Source: Actinomycetota bacterium
GTDB lineage: Bacteria > Actinomycetota > Actinomycetes > Nanopelagicales > Nanopelagicaceae
Reading direction: 5' to 3'
NCBI GenBank assembly: GCA_009700155.1
Contig: WLMP01000044.1
Location: 1 to 7,333, forward strand
DNA: 7,333 nt
Position numbers and translations under genes: made by a program. Positions 6,245-7,333 of this stretch are shown here, in pieces. Each line of letters starts with the position of its first letter. Position 1 is the stretch's first letter. The notes under the pieces are model-generated. The model did no database searches. It worked only from the letters and a program-made list of their open reading frames with translations, and was not told where the DNA came from.

Positions 6245-6261
6245 ATTACGCACAAATTACG
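6241..6261. repeat. Tandem 10-bp direct repeat overlapping a -35 box (operator candidate)
   Basis: ACAAATTACG occurs at 6241-6250 and again at 6252-6261, a period of 11 bp or about one helical turn. The first copy overlaps the -35 hexamer of the minus-strand promoter. Direct repeats one turn apart beside a promoter are typical of sites for regulators that bind in tandem. No regulator gene is in the window, so its identity is unknown. Confidence 0.5.
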
Positions 6262-6314
6262 ATTAGTTATCAATTATTAATGTATTAACTTACAATTAAG
6301 GTAACTTTTTACTT

Positions 6315-6320
6315 TATAAA
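6315..6320 (+). promoter_or_regulatory. Possible -10 box of the tRNA-Arg gene
   Basis: TATAAA lies 10 bp before the mature tRNA 5' end, so initiation would be a few bases upstream of the tRNA. The best -35-like word, TTACAA at 6290-6295, is weak and 19 bp away. The surrounding DNA is so AT-rich that a chance match is likely. Confidence 0.25.
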
Positions 6321-6330
6321 ATTTAATATT

Positions 6331-6403
6331 GTCCCCGTAGCTCAGTGGATAGAGCAACCGCCTCCTAAGCGGTAGGTCGCAGGTTCAACTCCCGCCGGGG
6401 ACG
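6331..6403 (+). tRNA. tRNA-Arg (anticodon CCU)
   Basis: The 73-nt cloverleaf decodes AGG. The acceptor stem GTCCCCG (6331-6337) pairs fully with CGGGGAC (6396-6402), with discriminator G6403. The D stem is GCTC/GAGC (6340-6343, 6352-6355). The anticodon stem ACCGC/GCGGT flanks loop CTCCTAA, with anticodon CCT at 6364-6366. The T loop is TTCAACT (6384-6390). The T stem (6379-6383 with 6391-6395) has one A-C mismatch at A6381/C6393. CCA is not encoded (GCAA follows), so the 3' end must be added enzymatically. It lies on the plus strand between two minus-strand genes and converges with purU only 7 bp away. Confidence 0.97.
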
Positions 6404-6410
6404 CAAATAA

Positions 6411-7232
6411 TTAGTTAAAAACTATTGTTCTATTTTCTGCTTGAAAAATTCTGTCTTCAGCAAATAATTTAACTGCTTTTGAAAGAACTCTTCGCTCTAT
6501 ATCTCTACCAATTGCTACTAACTCATCTGGTGAGGTTGCATGATTTACATTAGTTACATCCTGCTCAATTATTGGACCCTCATCTAACTCTTTAGTAACA
6601 AAATGCGCAGTAGCACCAATGATCTTTACCCCTTTTTGATAAGCCTGGTGATATGGCTTGGCACCTTTAAATCCAGGTAAAAACGAGTGGTGGATATTAA
6701 TAATTCTGCCATCCATCTGCTCACACAATGAAGGTGAAAGTATTTGCATATATCTAGCTAGAACCACAAAATCAATATCAAACTCTTTAATTCCATCTTG
6801 TATTGATCTCTCATCTTTGTTATCAATCAACTTAAAACTTATTCCATGAGATTCTACGAGTGGTTTTAATTCCTCATGATTTGAAATAACTAGTGGAATT
6901 TCAATCGGTAATTCACCTAACTCCATTAAATATAGAAGATCACGTAAGCAGTGACTCTCTTTTGATACTAAAACCAGGGCCTTCTTTTTCTTCGTGCTCT
7001 CCCTGATTGATATTTCAGGTTCAAACTTTTTCATTTTACTTTCGATAATCTCTTTGGCATCTCCAACTAGCTTATTAGTATCAAATTTTGTTCTCATAAC
7101 GAATAGATTTGTAATTGGATCTGTAAATTGTTGATTCTCTATAATATTGCCAGAGCAATCTAGAATTGCCGAAGTCATCGCATTAACGATTCCTGGCTGA
7201 TCTTGACACTGAAGAGTTGCAATTAACTTCAT
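6411..7232 (-). CDS. purU: Formyltetrahydrofolate deformylase
   Basis: The enzyme hydrolyses 10-formyltetrahydrofolate to tetrahydrofolate and formate, balancing the one-carbon pool and, in some bacteria, feeding formate to PurT. The 273 residues show an N-terminal ACT domain (about 3-78, starting IATLQCQDQPGIV) and a C-terminal formyltransferase-fold domain (about 83-270). Catalytic residues are visible: Asn179 and His181 in NIHHSFLPGFKGAKPY, and Asp217 in ELDEGPIIEQ. The Asn-to-Asp spacing of 38 equals that of Asn106/Asp144 in E. coli PurN. The HHSFLPGFKGAKPYHQAY form is typical of PurU rather than PurN. A Lys-rich linker (81-84) joins the domains. The ATG has no clear Shine-Dalgarno. It lies 17 bp after the stop of the upstream transporter fragment on the same strand and is probably co-transcribed with it. 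Confidence 0.95.
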   Translation of the reverse strand: MKLIATLQCQDQPGIVNAMTSAILDCSGNIIENQQFTDPITNLFVMRTKFDTNKLVGDAKEIIESKMKKFEPEISIRESTKKKKALVLVSKESHCLRDLLYLMELGELPIEIPLVISNHEELKPLVESHGISFKLIDNKDERSIQDGIKEFDIDFVVLARYMQILSPSLCEQMDGRIINIHHSFLPGFKGAKPYHQAYQKGVKIIGATAHFVTKELDEGPIIEQDVTNVNHATSPDELVAIGRDIERRVLSKAVKLFAEDRIFQAENRTIVFN

Positions 7233-7237
7233 ATCAA

Positions 7238-7266
7238 ATCTTAATTGATTTAATGAGATATTGTAA
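7238..7266 (-). promoter_or_regulatory. Possible leaderless promoter of purU
   Basis: On the minus strand TTACAA (7266-7261), a 17-bp spacer and TAAGAT (7243-7238) would start transcription at or beside the ATG (7232), which would explain the lack of a ribosome binding site. The -35 match is weak and the region overlaps the end of the upstream gene. Co-transcription from upstream is equally possible. Confidence 0.25.
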
Positions 7267-7333
7267 ATTTCTTCATTGATTTAGGCGCCCACCAATTTCT
7301 TTCGCCAAATAATCGCATCAGGGCAGGAACTAA
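7250..7333 (-). CDS. C-terminal fragment of an apparent MMPL/RND-family membrane transporter (partial)
   Basis: The minus strand is open from the window edge for 27 codons to a TAA at 7252-7250. The peptide contains PALMRLFGERNWWAPKSM. The P-A-L-x-x-L-x-G-x-x-N-W-W-x-P pattern followed by basic residues (K-S-M-K-K) is the usual C-terminal ending of MMPL/MmpL-type RND transporters in actinobacteria, just after the last membrane helix. The 5' part lies beyond the window, so substrate and subgroup cannot be judged. The stop is 17 bp from the purU ATG on the same strand. The call rests on a short but characteristic motif. Confidence 0.62.
   Translation of the reverse strand, partial: LVPALMRLFGERNWWAPKSMKKFTISH

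Noticed and set aside
6331..6403. tRNA gene as an integration (att) site for a mobile element
   Set aside because: No partial copy of the tRNA 3' end, integrase or other mobile gene is visible in the window.
6412..6424. Inverted repeat TAGTT-AAA-AACTA at the tRNA/purU junction as a terminator
   Set aside because: The 5-bp AT-rich stem is too weak, and most of it lies in purU coding sequence. It is no better than chance in this base composition.
6658..6849. 63-codon plus-strand frame within purU
   Set aside because: It is antisense to the catalytic domain of a highly conserved enzyme and has no supporting start signal.

Overview
The window suggests a low-GC (about 40% by eye), compact actinobacterial genome, plausibly a streamlined freshwater lineage such as acI/Nanopelagicales. 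This is an inference. It rests on the actinobacterial look of the photolyase, of the multi-pass membrane part of the GGDEF protein and of the SDR, on gene gaps of 0 to 63 bp, on 1-base gene overlaps, and on frequent GTG/TTG and apparently leaderless starts. No mobile element, CRISPR array, phage gene or obvious defence system was seen.

Layout. A 5'-truncated class I DNA photolyase (1-834, +) runs tail-to-tail, with no spacer, into a Blastochloris-type homospermidine synthase (835-2268, -). Upstream of the latter on the same strand is a membrane diguanylate cyclase (2332-3717, -). Divergent from it, across a 54-bp gap containing a symmetric AT palindrome, is a Tat-exported Rieske-like protein (3772-4191, +), which converges with an SDR oxidoreductase (4194-4961, -). 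The SDR is translationally coupled (TAATG) to a saccharopine/carboxynorspermidine dehydrogenase-like enzyme (4961-6187, -). That gene has a good sigma70-type promoter whose -35 overlaps a tandem 10-bp repeat. Next come a tRNA-Arg(CCU) gene (6331-6403, +), formyltetrahydrofolate deformylase purU (6411-7232, -), and the last 27 codons of an apparent MMPL/RND-type transporter (7250-7333, -).

How the genes fit together. Two of the enzymes share the saccharopine-dehydrogenase fold. One is a confident homospermidine synthase. The other most resembles enzymes of the carboxy(nor)spermidine/saccharopine group, so a link to polyamine or related diamine metabolism is plausible but not proven. The photolyase (light-driven DNA repair), purU (one-carbon/formate balance) and the tRNA are housekeeping. 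The cyclase points to c-di-GMP signalling.

No complete undescribed system is evident. The most unusual items are the Rieske-like protein with altered ligand spacing (C-x-H-x13-C-x4-H), the palindrome that puts a -10-like hexamer on both strands of the divergent promoter, and the one-helical-turn tandem repeat in front of the saccharopine dehydrogenase-like gene.
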